A program made the position numbers and the translations under genes. Positions 18,025-25,853 of a stretch of 64,000 nucleotides of DNA are shown piece by piece (within the stretch, counting starts at the first letter, position 1; the number at the start of each line of letters is the position of its first letter). The DNA is from Rhizobium giardinii bv. giardinii H152 (GTDB taxonomy: Bacteria > Pseudomonadota > Alphaproteobacteria > Rhizobiales > Rhizobiaceae): positions 78,975 to 142,974 of the forward strand of contig NZ_KB902735.1 in the NCBI RefSeq assembly GCF_000379605.1. Direction: 5' to 3'. A model generated the notes under the pieces. The model worked only from the letters and a program-made list of their open reading frames with translations. It made no database searches and was not told where the DNA came from.

Positions 18025-18270
18025 GCTTGCCCTGCCGGCGTCTATAAGCCGGCATTGGGAGGCGACAAGGCGCGAAGCGGTGGAAGCCAGCGTTCCCGCG
18101 ATCCGGTTCGGCACATAGCCGAGCCGCTCGACGGCGGCCATCACCCGGTCCCGCGTCTTGCCGGAAAACGAACCGTGGTTGCGCAGCACGCGCGAAACCG
18201 TGCTCTCGCCGACGCCTGCTGCGTCTGCGACCTCGGCAAGCGTTACCGTCGCCTGATGTTTGAATTCCAT
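17977..18270 (-). pseudogene. Truncated LacI fragment, headpiece only
   Basis: A duplicated 5' end of the lacI gene, still open for 97 residues. Residues 1-70 repeat the intact protein's headpiece and hinge almost exactly; the effector domain is missing, and the last 27 residues are read from the opposite strand of the PheC-like gene, whose 3' end it overlaps by 48 bases. The start and upstream operators are preserved, so it may be transcribed. LacI-type proteins dimerise through the lost domain, so strong DNA binding is not expected. Confidence 0.85.
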
Positions 18271-18490
18271 CGTCACAACTTCAATCCAGGCTCTCGGGCT
18301 GGGTAGCGGCATGTCCACTCGAGGACCCTCCGCGCCGCCACCATTTTTCACCACTGCCGCCAAGAAGCAAGATTTTTTTGGCAGCGCTACCAATTTCATG
18401 TTGGCAGCGCTGCCAAAATGGATTAATGAAAATGGCAGCGCTGCCAAATCATGGCTTGGCGTGCCGCGGGAGGAACCGACAGGAGACCGC
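18060..18490. repeat. Long direct repeat, right copy
   Basis: Right copy of the lacI 5'/operator segment. It ends just before the ribosome site of the MFS gene, so the two copies supply equivalent promoter regions to the PheC-like gene and the MFS operon. Confidence 0.92.
18378..18446. promoter_or_regulatory. Three LacI-type operators, right set
   Basis: TTGGCAGCGCTACCAA at 18378-18393, TTGGCAGCGCTGCCAA at 18401-18416 and TGGCAGCGCTGCCA at 18433-18446. The order and spacing match the left set, and the third site is a better match to the consensus. Presumed control of the MFS-ltnD-otnI-otnK operon. Confidence 0.85.
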
Positions 18491-18513
18491 GGCAACAATT
18501 GGAGGAGAGAATC

Positions 18514-19830
18514 ATGACGCTGCAGACGCAGGCGCCAGTCGTTGGCGTACATCCCGCCCAGGCGGTGGAAGACCGTGCCTATGGCAAGGTATTCTGGAGA
18601 ATCGTGCCCTTTTTGATGTTGTGCTACGTGGTTGCCTATCTCGACCGCGTCAATGTCGGCTTCGCCAAGCTGCAGATGTCGAGCGAGCTCGGCCTCTCCG
18701 AGGCGGCCTACGGCATCGGCGCAGGCATTTTCTTCATCGGCTATTTTCTGTTTGAAGTGCCGAGCAACGTCATCATGAACAAGGTCGGTGCGCGTGTGTG
18801 GATCGCCCGCATCATGATCACCTGGGGCATTATTTCCGCCGCCTTCATGTTCACCTCGTCGGAAACCGTCTTCTATGTCCTGCGTTTCCTGCTGGGCGTT
18901 GCCGAGGCCGGATTTTTCCCCGGCATCATTTTGTACCTGACCGCTTGGTATCCGGCCAATCGCCGGGCCCGGATCATCACCACCTTCATGTCCGCAATCC
19001 CGATATCCGCCATTTTCGGCAACCCGCTTTCGGGTCTCCTGATGGATAGTTTCCACGGCACGCACGGTCTTTCCGGCTGGCAGTGGATGTTCCTGATCGA
19101 AGCCATCCCGGCCATCCTTTTCGGCGTCGCCACCTTCTTCTACCTCGATGATAACATCCGCGCCGCGAAATGGCTGGACGAAGACGAAAAGGCCGTTCTG
19201 ACGGCCAATATCGAAGCCGAAAACCGGACCAAGGTCTCGAGCCCCCACAGCATTGCCGGAACCCTCACCGACCGCCGGGTCTGGCTGATGTGCCTGATCT
19301 ATTTCTGCTTCGTGCTTGGACAATACGGCCTGAATTTCTGGATGCCGTCGATCGTCAAGGCCTCGGGCGTCACCGGAAACCTGAACATCGGCCTGATTTC
19401 CGCGATCCCCTACATCTGCACCTTCGTCGCGATGCTGGCGCTCGGACGCTCCGCCGACCGGCTGCGCGAACGGCGGTGGCACCTCGTCATCCCCGCGCTC
19501 ATCGCCGCCGGTGGCTTTGTCGCGGCGACCATGGCAACGAGCACGACGGTCTCGATCGTCTGCCTATCGCTGGCCGCTGCGGGCGCCATCAGTTGCGCGC
19601 CGCTGTTCTGGTCGCTTCCAACCGCCTTTCTCGCCGGTACCGGCGCCGCGGCCGGGATCGCCTGGATCAATTCGGTCGGAAATCTTGCCGGGTTCCTCGG
19701 GCCGTTCCTGGTCGGCTATCTGAAGGACTTTACCGGCACCAACAGCGCCGGCATGTATCTGCTGGCCGCAGCGCTGGTCATCGGTTCGCTGGCCGTGTTG
19801 ACGGTGCCGGCAAAAACCGTCAATCGCTAG
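18514..19830 (+). CDS. MFS transporter, anion:cation symporter (sugar-acid) family
   Basis: A 438-residue, 12-helix transporter of the ACS family (tartrate/galactarate/glucarate-type importers). The first helix ends in the family hallmark YLDRVNVGFA (about 42-51), and WYPANRRARI marks the loop after helix 4. ATG 18514 follows GGAGGAGAG. It is the first gene before ltnD, otnI and otnK, so the likely cargo is L-threonate, D-erythronate or a similar acid (inference). Controlled by the operators just upstream. Confidence 0.9.
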   Translation: MTLQTQAPVVGVHPAQAVEDRAYGKVFWRIVPFLMLCYVVAYLDRVNVGFAKLQMSSELGLSEAAYGIGAGIFFIGYFLFEVPSNVIMNKVGARVWIARIMITWGIISAAFMFTSSETVFYVLRFLLGVAEAGFFPGIILYLTAWYPANRRARIITTFMSAIPISAIFGNPLSGLLMDSFHGTHGLSGWQWMFLIEAIPAILFGVATFFYLDDNIRAAKWLDEDEKAVLTANIEAENRTKVSSPHSIAGTLTDRRVWLMCLIYFCFVLGQYGLNFWMPSIVKASGVTGNLNIGLISAIPYICTFVAMLALGRSADRLRERRWHLVIPALIAAGGFVAATMATSTTVSIVCLSLAAAGAISCAPLFWSLPTAFLAGTGAAAGIAWINSVGNLAGFLGPFLVGYLKDFTGTNSAGMYLLAAALVIGSLAVLTVPAKTVNR

Positions 19831-19899
19831 ACATCGACCCCTCCGCATGGCCACATCCGGAGGGGCAGCTCTTCCCTTACAAGACTGGAGAACATCGCC

Positions 19900-20844
19900 A
19901 TGTCACCGCTTGCTGAAAACTCCGGCCCCGTCGTCGTCGCGGCCGTCATCGGTCTTGGTTCCATGGGCCTTGGAATGGCCCGGTCGATGAAGCGCGCCGG
20001 TCTCGACGTCGTCGGCTACGACATTACCCCCGCGGCGGTGGATCGCTTCATCGCTGACGGTGGACGCGGCGCAGCCACGCCCGCCGCCGCGGCAAGGGAC
20101 GCCGACATTGTCGTCTCCGTCGTCGTCAACGGCGCGCAGACCGAGGCCGTGCTGTTCGGCCCCGAGGGTGTCGCGGCCACGATGAAGCCCGGAGCCGTCT
20201 TCATCTCCTCGGCGACCATGGATCCGGCTGTCGCGCGCGATCTGGCGCAACGGGCGGAGGCTCTCGGCCTGCATTATCTAGACGCACCGATTTCGGGTGG
20301 TGCCGCCAAGGCTGCGAGCGGCGCGCTGACGATCATGGCATCCGGCTCCAAACAGGCGTTCGACACGGCCCGCCCGGGTCTCGACGCCATGGCCGGCAAG
20401 GTCTACGAGCTCGGCGACGCGGCCGGAACCGGCGCTGCCTTCAAGATGATCAACCAGCTTCTCGCCGGCGTGCACATCGCGGCTGCCTGCGAGGCGATCA
20501 CGTTTGCCGCCAGGCAGGGCCTCGACCTCGACAAGGTCTATGAGGTGATCACCGCCTCTGCCGGCAATTCATGGATGTTTGAAAACCGCGTGCCGCATGT
20601 GCTGGCCGGAGACTATACTCCGTTGAGCAGCATCGAGATTTTCGTCAAGGATCTTGGCATCGTCCAGGACATGGCCCGCTCGGAGCGCTATCCGGTGCCG
20701 CTGGCGGCCGCTGCCCTGCAGATGTATCTCGCCGCCTCGGGTGCCGGCATGGGCCGTGACGACGATTCCTCGCTCGCGCGCCTCTACGCCCAGCTCTCGG
20801 GCGCCCAGTTGCCCGGTGCGGCCAACGAGCCGGAGAAGCAGTAA
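19900..20844 (+). CDS. ltnD: L-threonate dehydrogenase
   Basis: A 3-hydroxyisobutyrate dehydrogenase superfamily enzyme of 314 residues, expected to oxidise L-threonate to 2-oxo-tetronate. The NAD motif GLGSMGLGMA is at 18-27, the substrate loop DAPISGGAAKA at 128-138 and the catalytic Lys at 182 (FKMINQLLAG). The order ltnD-otnI-otnK is that of characterised threonate/erythronate clusters, which separates it from other members of this superfamily. It follows the MFS gene by about 70 bp in one operon. Confidence 0.88.
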   Translation: MSPLAENSGPVVVAAVIGLGSMGLGMARSMKRAGLDVVGYDITPAAVDRFIADGGRGAATPAAAARDADIVVSVVVNGAQTEAVLFGPEGVAATMKPGAVFISSATMDPAVARDLAQRAEALGLHYLDAPISGGAAKAASGALTIMASGSKQAFDTARPGLDAMAGKVYELGDAAGTGAAFKMINQLLAGVHIAAACEAITFAARQGLDLDKVYEVITASAGNSWMFENRVPHVLAGDYTPLSSIEIFVKDLGIVQDMARSERYPVPLAAAALQMYLAASGAGMGRDDDSSLARLYAQLSGAQLPGAANEPEKQ

Positions 20845-20856
20845 AGGAACGCCACC

Positions 20857-21633
20857 ATGCCGGTTTTCGCCGCCAACCTGACGATGATGTTCAACGAATG
20901 GCCGTTCCTCGACCGCTTCGACGCCGCGGCCGATGCCGGCTTTGCCGCCGTCGAATATCTCTTTCCCTATGAAGCCCCGCCGGAGGCGATCGCCGAACGG
21001 CTTGCCCGCAACAATCTGCAGCAGGCCTTGTTCAACCTGCCGCCGGGCGACTGGGCGGGAGGCGAGCGCGGTATCGCGACGCTTCCCGGACGGTTCGAGG
21101 CATTGAAGTCGGATGTCGAGCGGGCGCTGGACTATGCGGCAGCGACGGGCGTCAGGCGGTTGCATCTCATGGCCGGTCTTGCCGATCCCCATGACGAGGA
21201 TGCGGCCTCATCCTACCGCCGCTCGGTCGCCCACGCTGCCGGGCGGCTTGCGGAAATGGGCATCGACCTCCTGCTTGAGCCGATCAACGGGCGAAACATG
21301 CCGGGATATTTCCTCAATGATTTCGGTATCGCCGAAAAACTGATCGCAGACCTCGGCCTGCCGAACCTGAAATTGCAATTCGATATCTATCACCGCCAGG
21401 TCATCCATGGTGACGTGACGATGGCCTTGCGCCGCCTCATGCCGATCACCGGCCATATCCAGATCGCCAGCGTGCCGTCACGCAACGAGCCGGATGGGGA
21501 GGAGCTCAACTATCCCTATCTGTTCGAGGAAATCGACCGCCTCGGCTATGACGGTTTCATCGGCTGCGAATACATCCCGCGCGGCCACACGCTGGACGGC
21601 CTTGGCTGGTTCAGACCTTTTGCACGGAGCTAG
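20857..21633 (+). CDS. otnI: 2-oxo-tetronate isomerase (hydroxypyruvate isomerase family)
   Basis: A TIM-barrel isomerase of the Hyi family, 258 residues, converting 2-oxo-tetronate to 3-oxo-tetronate. It begins ANLTMMFNEWPFLDRF and has the metal-binding Glu residues expected in LLLEPING (about 140) and CEYIPRG (about 243), with His in DIYHRQVIHGD. It lies 12 bases after ltnD and 3 bases before otnK, so all three are co-translated. Confidence 0.9.
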   Translation: MPVFAANLTMMFNEWPFLDRFDAAADAGFAAVEYLFPYEAPPEAIAERLARNNLQQALFNLPPGDWAGGERGIATLPGRFEALKSDVERALDYAAATGVRRLHLMAGLADPHDEDAASSYRRSVAHAAGRLAEMGIDLLLEPINGRNMPGYFLNDFGIAEKLIADLGLPNLKLQFDIYHRQVIHGDVTMALRRLMPITGHIQIASVPSRNEPDGEELNYPYLFEEIDRLGYDGFIGCEYIPRGHTLDGLGWFRPFARS

Positions 21634-21636
21634 ACG

Positions 21637-22917
21637 ATGGCTATATTGCTCGGATCAATCGCTGACGACTACACGGGCGCGTCCGATCTCGCCAACACGC
21701 TGACGAAGAACGGCCTGCGCACGGTGCAGACGGTCGGTATCCCCGATCCGTCGCTCTCGCTGCCGGATGTCGACGCCGTCGTCGTTTCCCTGAAGATCCG
21801 CTCTGTCGCGGCCGCCGACGCCGTGGCTGCGGCGACCAAGGCCGAACTGTGGCTGCGCGGGCGCGGTGCGGCGCATGTGCTGTACAAGATCTGCTCGACC
21901 TTCGATTCCACCGATGCTGGCAATATCGGTCCGGTCACCGAGGCATTGAGCGACGCCGTGGGCGGCGGCTTGGTGGTGGTGACGCCAGCCTTTCCGGAAA
22001 CGGGACGCACCGTCTATCTCGGCCATCTCTTCGTCGGCGGGCAGCCGCTGAACGAAAGCCCGCTCAAGGATCATCCCCTCAACCCGATGCACGACGCCAA
22101 TCTCGTTCGCGTGATGGCGAGACAGTCGCGTGGCGCCGTCGGGCTTGTCGATCTGGCGTCGATCGGGGCGGGAGCCGATGCGGTCCGAGCCCGGCTCGAG
22201 GCCCTGCGTGCGGCGGGTGTCACGACGGCGATAGCGGATGCGGTCTTCGAACGCGACCTCGAGACGCTCGGCGAGATCGCGCTGGAAACGCCGGTGTCCA
22301 CCGGCGCGTCGGGTCTCGGGCTTGGCCTCGCCCGCGCCCTCGTCCGATCCGGCCGGGTATCGTCCGCGGTGACGACAACGGCGGACGCCATTCGCCCGGT
22401 GGGCGGGCTTGCCGCGGTCGTTGCCGGCAGTTGCTCCAGGGCGACGCTGCGGCAGCTCGAGGTCGCCGAACAGTCGATGCCGGTTCTGCGGCTCGACCCG
22501 GAAAAACTGCTTGCCGGTCCCGACGAGATTGCCACGGCGATTTCCTGGGCGGGAGACCGCATTTCCGCCGGCCCCGTTGTCGTCGCCGCGAGTGCTGCGC
22601 CGGAAACCGTGTCCCGGCTGCAAGCGCAATACGGACGCGACGCCTCCGGCCACGCGATCGAAACCGCAACCTCGATCATCGCCGCCGAACTGGTGGCACG
22701 GGGCGTGCGGCGCCTGGTCGTCGCCGGCGGCGAAACCTCCGGTGCCGCGGTCGACAGGCTCGCCATTCCGGCCTTCCTGATCGGCCCGGAAATCGCTCCC
22801 GGCGTGCCCGTGCTGCGCACGGTCGGCAATGCGCAAGGCGACATGCTGCTGGCGCTGAAATCAGGAAACTTCGGCGGCGAGGATTTCTTCACCGCCGCGC
22901 TGGCGATGATGCACTGA
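21637..22917 (+). CDS. otnK: 3-oxo-tetronate 4-kinase
   Basis: A four-carbon acid sugar kinase (DUF1537 family) of 426 residues that should phosphorylate 3-oxo-tetronate at O4. The N-terminal domain starts with the family sequence LGSIADDYTGASDLAN and includes the KICSTFDST motif; the C-terminal domain carries GGETSGAAVDRL near 367-378 in the nucleotide-binding region. Length and domain order are normal. It is the last gene of the operon; a small inverted repeat (CTGACG/CGTCAG, 22914-22934) follows its stop. Confidence 0.9.
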   Translation: MAILLGSIADDYTGASDLANTLTKNGLRTVQTVGIPDPSLSLPDVDAVVVSLKIRSVAAADAVAAATKAELWLRGRGAAHVLYKICSTFDSTDAGNIGPVTEALSDAVGGGLVVVTPAFPETGRTVYLGHLFVGGQPLNESPLKDHPLNPMHDANLVRVMARQSRGAVGLVDLASIGAGADAVRARLEALRAAGVTTAIADAVFERDLETLGEIALETPVSTGASGLGLGLARALVRSGRVSSAVTTTADAIRPVGGLAAVVAGSCSRATLRQLEVAEQSMPVLRLDPEKLLAGPDEIATAISWAGDRISAGPVVVAASAAPETVSRLQAQYGRDASGHAIETATSIIAAELVARGVRRLVVAGGETSGAAVDRLAIPAFLIGPEIAPGVPVLRTVGNAQGDMLLALKSGNFGGEDFFTAALAMMH

Positions 22918-22930
22918 CGGGGGCTGCGCG

Positions 22931-23056
22931 TCAGCTCTTACAGCGCCGCGCGGCAGGTATGAGCCAGGACAAGGCGCGCCTCTCAATGTAGCTGCTGTCG
23001 GACCTGTTTCCGGCGATGGAGGCCATGATTTCCTTTTGGATCTGCGTCAGTGCCAT
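22931..23056 (-). pseudogene. Truncated AbiEii-like nucleotidyltransferase toxin
   Basis: A 41-residue open frame whose start codon overlaps the stop of the upstream antitoxin-like gene (TGATG). The first 24 residues (MALTQIQKEIMASIAGNRSD and SSYI) read like the N terminus of AbiEii/AbiGii-type nucleotidyltransferase toxins, which continue with a Gly-Gly-rich motif. Here the match is lost after SYI, and the frame ends after 17 unrelated residues. No nucleotidyltransferase motif remains, so the toxin is dead. The assignment rests on a short match and is moderate. Confidence 0.6.
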
Positions 23057-23397
23057 CAGCGTCCGTCTCCGAGCTGGGAGACCATTTTTCGTCCCATTGC
23101 ATAAGCTCGCGCATCCCCGCGCTCCATCAGAGCGTTGGCGACAACGCGCGCCTTCTGCCGAAGATCGGGCAATGTTTCGATGTCGATGTTGTCGAAAACT
23201 CTCAGCCCATACCTCTCGGTCGCAATCCTGATGAATTCCGCCAGACGAGCCTTCTCGGCCCGGTGCGCGGAGCGAAATTCTGCCGCAACATTCACGATGT
23301 CATCTCGGCGTGCTCTGGGAACGAGAACTTCGACCCTGACGAGATCGGATGCTCCTCCGGTCTCGCGATACCTCTTGATGCGCTCTTTCACAGGCAT
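23056..23397 (-). CDS. Antitoxin-like protein of an AbiEii-type module
   Basis: A 113-residue basic protein, start ATG 23397 with GGAG 9 bases upstream. It resembles the small proteins encoded just before AbiEii-like toxins in alphaproteobacteria (start MPVKERIKRYRETGGASDLVRVEVLVP). The body is helical and charged. Its stop overlaps the start of the broken toxin gene, as in intact modules. Its promoter holds a perfect inverted repeat in the -35/-10 spacer, consistent with self-repression. Family recognition is by pattern only. Confidence 0.65.
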   Translation of the reverse strand: MPVKERIKRYRETGGASDLVRVEVLVPRARRDDIVNVAAEFRSAHRAEKARLAEFIRIATERYGLRVFDNIDIETLPDLRQKARVVANALMERGDARAYAMGRKMVSQLGDGR

Positions 23398-23420
23398 GGC
23401 CACAGCTCCGACATGGTGCC

Positions 23421-23449
23421 AATATACGCGTATCCGGGATACGTATCAA
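23421..23449 (-). promoter_or_regulatory. Sigma70 promoter with operator in the spacer
   Basis: On the minus strand: -35 TTGATA (23449-23444), 17-bp spacer, -10 TATATT (23426-23421). The spacer contains the perfect palindrome GTATCCCGGATAC (23430-23442 in minus-strand reading), an ideal place for a repressor to block polymerase. It drives the antitoxin-like gene 24 bases downstream. Confidence 0.75.
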
Positions 23450-23536
23450 GCTTTTATATTTGTTACGAAAAGATCGAATTTTTCAATTTTTGGTGCCGCG
23501 CCTTGATCCGAGACAACAACACCAGTCGACTCTCCG

Positions 23537-24310
23537 TCATCCCGACCGCGGCATGTTCGGGATAGTGCGAGCCGTCCCCGCCGCTTCTTCCGGCGACGGC
23601 GTTCGGCGGACCGCATCGTCCGCCATGCTGTTCACCCGCCATCCCCTGATCCACAAGTCCCGGAGGCCGTCGCCTTCGCCGCGAAAATGGCTGTCCGTTA
23701 CCGCGCAATGCTCCACCCGGTCGGCGCGGAAATTGCGGATGGCGGTGCGCAGCTCGCACCAGGCGACGACCACGGCGGTTGCCGAATAGTAGATCAGCGC
23801 CAGCGGCCGGATCGTGCGCTGGCTTGGCCTCCCGAACTCGTCGCGATAATCGAGGAGCAGTTTCTGCTCGTCGCGGATCGCCCGGCGCACCAGCGCGAGA
23901 TCGAGCCCTGAGGGCGGCGGCGCGATCGTCCCCCAGGCATGCAGCGCGTTGGAGCGCATGGCCTGCCTGAGCGGCGCGGGCAGGGCGCCGGCGATCTTCT
24001 GGCTGACGCGCTTGGCGGCGTCCTTCAGTTCCTCGTCGCCGGTGCGCTCCAGTAGCGCCAGGGCCAGCACGATCGCCTCCGTCTCCTCGATCGAAAACAT
24101 CAGCGGCGGCAGGTCGAAGCCGGGCCGGAGAATGTAGCCGATGCCGCGCCCGCCCTCGATCGGCACCCGCATCGCCTGCAGCGCTGCAATGTCGCGGTAG
24201 ATCGAACGGACGGTCACTTCGAGGCTTTCGGCGATCTGCGCGGCCGTCACCGGTTTTGTCGCCAGCCGCAGGATCTGGATGATCTCGAACAGTCGCGATG
24301 CCTTGCGCAT
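23537..24310 (-). CDS. YafY/DeoR-type HTH regulator with WYL-like domain
   Basis: A 257-residue regulator: N-terminal winged helix (residues 1-60, ITAAQIAESLEVTVRSIYRDIAAL-like) and a C-terminal effector region of the WYL class (about 135-225, with LDYRDEFGRPSQRTIRPLALIYY). GAGGAAAA precedes the ATG. It is divergent from the LysE-type exporter gene; a 7-4-7 inverted repeat lies between the two starts. Likely local control of the exporter, with an unknown ligand. Confidence 0.88.
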   Translation of the reverse strand: MRKASRLFEIIQILRLATKPVTAAQIAESLEVTVRSIYRDIAALQAMRVPIEGGRGIGYILRPGFDLPPLMFSIEETEAIVLALALLERTGDEELKDAAKRVSQKIAGALPAPLRQAMRSNALHAWGTIAPPPSGLDLALVRRAIRDEQKLLLDYRDEFGRPSQRTIRPLALIYYSATAVVVAWCELRTAIRNFRADRVEHCAVTDSHFRGEGDGLRDLWIRGWRVNSMADDAVRRTPSPEEAAGTARTIPNMPRSG

Positions 24311-24336
24311 GGTTTTCCTCGTTGCGCGAAACGCTC

Positions 24337-24354
24337 CTGACAGAACCCTGTCAG
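24337..24354. promoter_or_regulatory. Probable operator between YafY-type regulator and exporter
   Basis: Perfect inverted repeat CTGACAG-AACC-CTGTCAG, 27 bp from the regulator's ATG and 88 bp from the exporter's ATG. Confidence 0.6.
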
Positions 24355-24441
24355 TTGGGTGAGGCTATACCACGTTCCCAAGTGTTTGAAAAACAACGCT
24401 GCGCTCACTGCAGCACATCTCTTGACAGACGGACAACTGAC

Positions 24442-25080
24442 ATGACCTACGCGGAAAATCTCTGGCTCTTCTTCACCCTTCTCTTCGGCATCATCATCGT
24501 GCCGGGCATGGACATGGTCTTCGTCATGGCCAATGCCTTGACGGGCGGGCGGGCGTCCGGCCTGACTGCGACGGCGGGCATCATGGCGGGCGGTGTCTTC
24601 CATACGCTCTATGCGGCGCTCGGTGTCGGCCTGCTTTTGCACATGGTGCCGCAACTCTTCAACCTGCTGCTGCTGTTCGGGGCCGCCTATATCGCCTGGA
24701 TCGGCTTTTCCCTTGTGAGAAGCAGCATCGCCATCGCCTCGGTCGAGCCCGGCGCCCGGCTGTCGCTCTGGACGAGCTTTCGCCGTGGCGCCTTGACCAG
24801 CATCCTCAATCCCAAGGCCTACCTGTTCATGCTGGCCGTCTATCCGCAATTTCTGAAGCCGCAGTTTGGCCCCCTTTGGTCGCAGGCGCTGATCATGGCG
24901 ATCATGATCTCGGTCACCCAACTGGCGGTCTATGGCAGCCTTGCGCTTGCCGCGGGGCGCAGCCGCGACGTGCTCATCGCCAGCCCGCGGGCGACGGCGC
25001 TGGTCGGCAAGTCGGCCGGCGTGGTGCTGATTGTCGTTGCCGCATTGACCGCCTGGCAGGGCTGGACGTCCGTTGCGTGA
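24442..25080 (+). CDS. LysE/RhtB family amino-acid exporter
   Basis: A 212-residue inner membrane protein with about six helices. It has the LysE-family N-terminal pattern GIIIVPGMDMVFVMANALTGGRASGL (about 14-39) and the second hallmark SILNPKAYLFML (about 128-139). The ATG at 24442 was chosen because the protein's first helix starts here. Divergent from the YafY-type regulator. Substrate unknown; relatives export homoserine, threonine, lysine or cysteine derivatives. Confidence 0.88.
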   Translation: MTYAENLWLFFTLLFGIIIVPGMDMVFVMANALTGGRASGLTATAGIMAGGVFHTLYAALGVGLLLHMVPQLFNLLLLFGAAYIAWIGFSLVRSSIAIASVEPGARLSLWTSFRRGALTSILNPKAYLFMLAVYPQFLKPQFGPLWSQALIMAIMISVTQLAVYGSLALAAGRSRDVLIASPRATALVGKSAGVVLIVVAALTAWQGWTSVA

Positions 25081-25264
25081 AGGCGGCAGCACAAAACTGG
25101 AGTGATAAACTCCTGTTAATTCAGTCTGTTGCAGCAGCCGGTCCTGAACGCGATCTCAAAAAAATGTTACTTCCTTCGTCAATGCAAAATGCAATCATGC
25201 CGGCGCATCGAGAGGAATGGCCGCGTCAATATCCGTCACGGCTATGTCGGACAGGGAGAATTTC

Positions 25265-25705
25265 ATGCAATTGAAAGCCGTGCTTTTTGCAATCGTCATC
25301 GCCGGTGTCGCCGGCGCCGTTACGGCTGCGGACGAACCGCAGGTGGTCCGCCAGGCGCTGATGAAGGGGGTCGGCCAATCGACGGGCGCGCTCGTGGCCA
25401 TCGCCAAGGGGGAAAAACCCTATGACAGCGCCGTCGTTAAGGCGTCGCTGGAAACGATCAGCAAAAACGTCAAGGCCTTCCCCGATCAGTTCCCGCCCGG
25501 TTCGGAAACCGGAATGGAATCGGAAGCCAGCCCGAAGATCTGGGAGAACATGGACGACTTCAAGGCCAAGGCAGCCAAGCTTGGTGCCGATGTCGACGCG
25601 ACCCTCGCCCAGATTCCCGCCGACCAGGCCGGTGTCGGTGCAGCGCTCGGCGCGATCGGCAAGAATTGCGGCGGCTGTCACGAGACCTACCGCCTCAAGA
25701 AATGA
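25265..25705 (+). CDS. Cytochrome c' (c-556 type)
   Basis: A 146-residue periplasmic four-helix cytochrome. The Sec signal (residues 1-22, cut after VTAA) is followed by the helical bundle; the heme site is at the C-terminal end, as in cytochromes c', with Cys135, Cys138 and His139 in NCGGCHETYRLKK. GGGAG precedes the ATG. The following gene encodes a diheme cytochrome on the same strand about 150 bp on, so both may feed the same electron route. Roles proposed for this family include NO binding and electron transfer. Confidence 0.92.
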   Translation: MQLKAVLFAIVIAGVAGAVTAADEPQVVRQALMKGVGQSTGALVAIAKGEKPYDSAVVKASLETISKNVKAFPDQFPPGSETGMESEASPKIWENMDDFKAKAAKLGADVDATLAQIPADQAGVGAALGAIGKNCGGCHETYRLKK

Positions 25706-25745
25706 GGCGGCGGGTCGTTTCCAGCTAAAAATGGTTCGATGCCGT

Positions 25746-25764
25746 GCCGGGCTCCAAGCCCGGC
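25746..25764. other. Hairpin between the two cytochrome genes
   Basis: Stem GCCGGGCT/AGCCCGGC with a CCA loop, about 40 bases after the cytochrome c' stop. It lacks a T run, so termination is doubtful. Confidence 0.45.
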
Positions 25765-25853
25765 GCGGCGCAATAGTTTCGACGGCGTCCGGTGCGCGTC
25801 CTGTTTGACGCGCGGCGCTGTCGTGTTTCGCAAGGGGCAGGAGGATGGCGCTG

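Noticed and set aside
16785..18490. Composite transposon around the PheC-like gene
   Set aside because: The flanking repeats are copies of the lacI/operator region, without transposase genes or terminal inverted repeats, so duplication fits better than an IS-bounded transposon.
25217..25264. Upstream extension of the cytochrome c' gene
   Set aside because: The signal peptide starts at ATG 25265, which has a good ribosome site; the extension would hide it.
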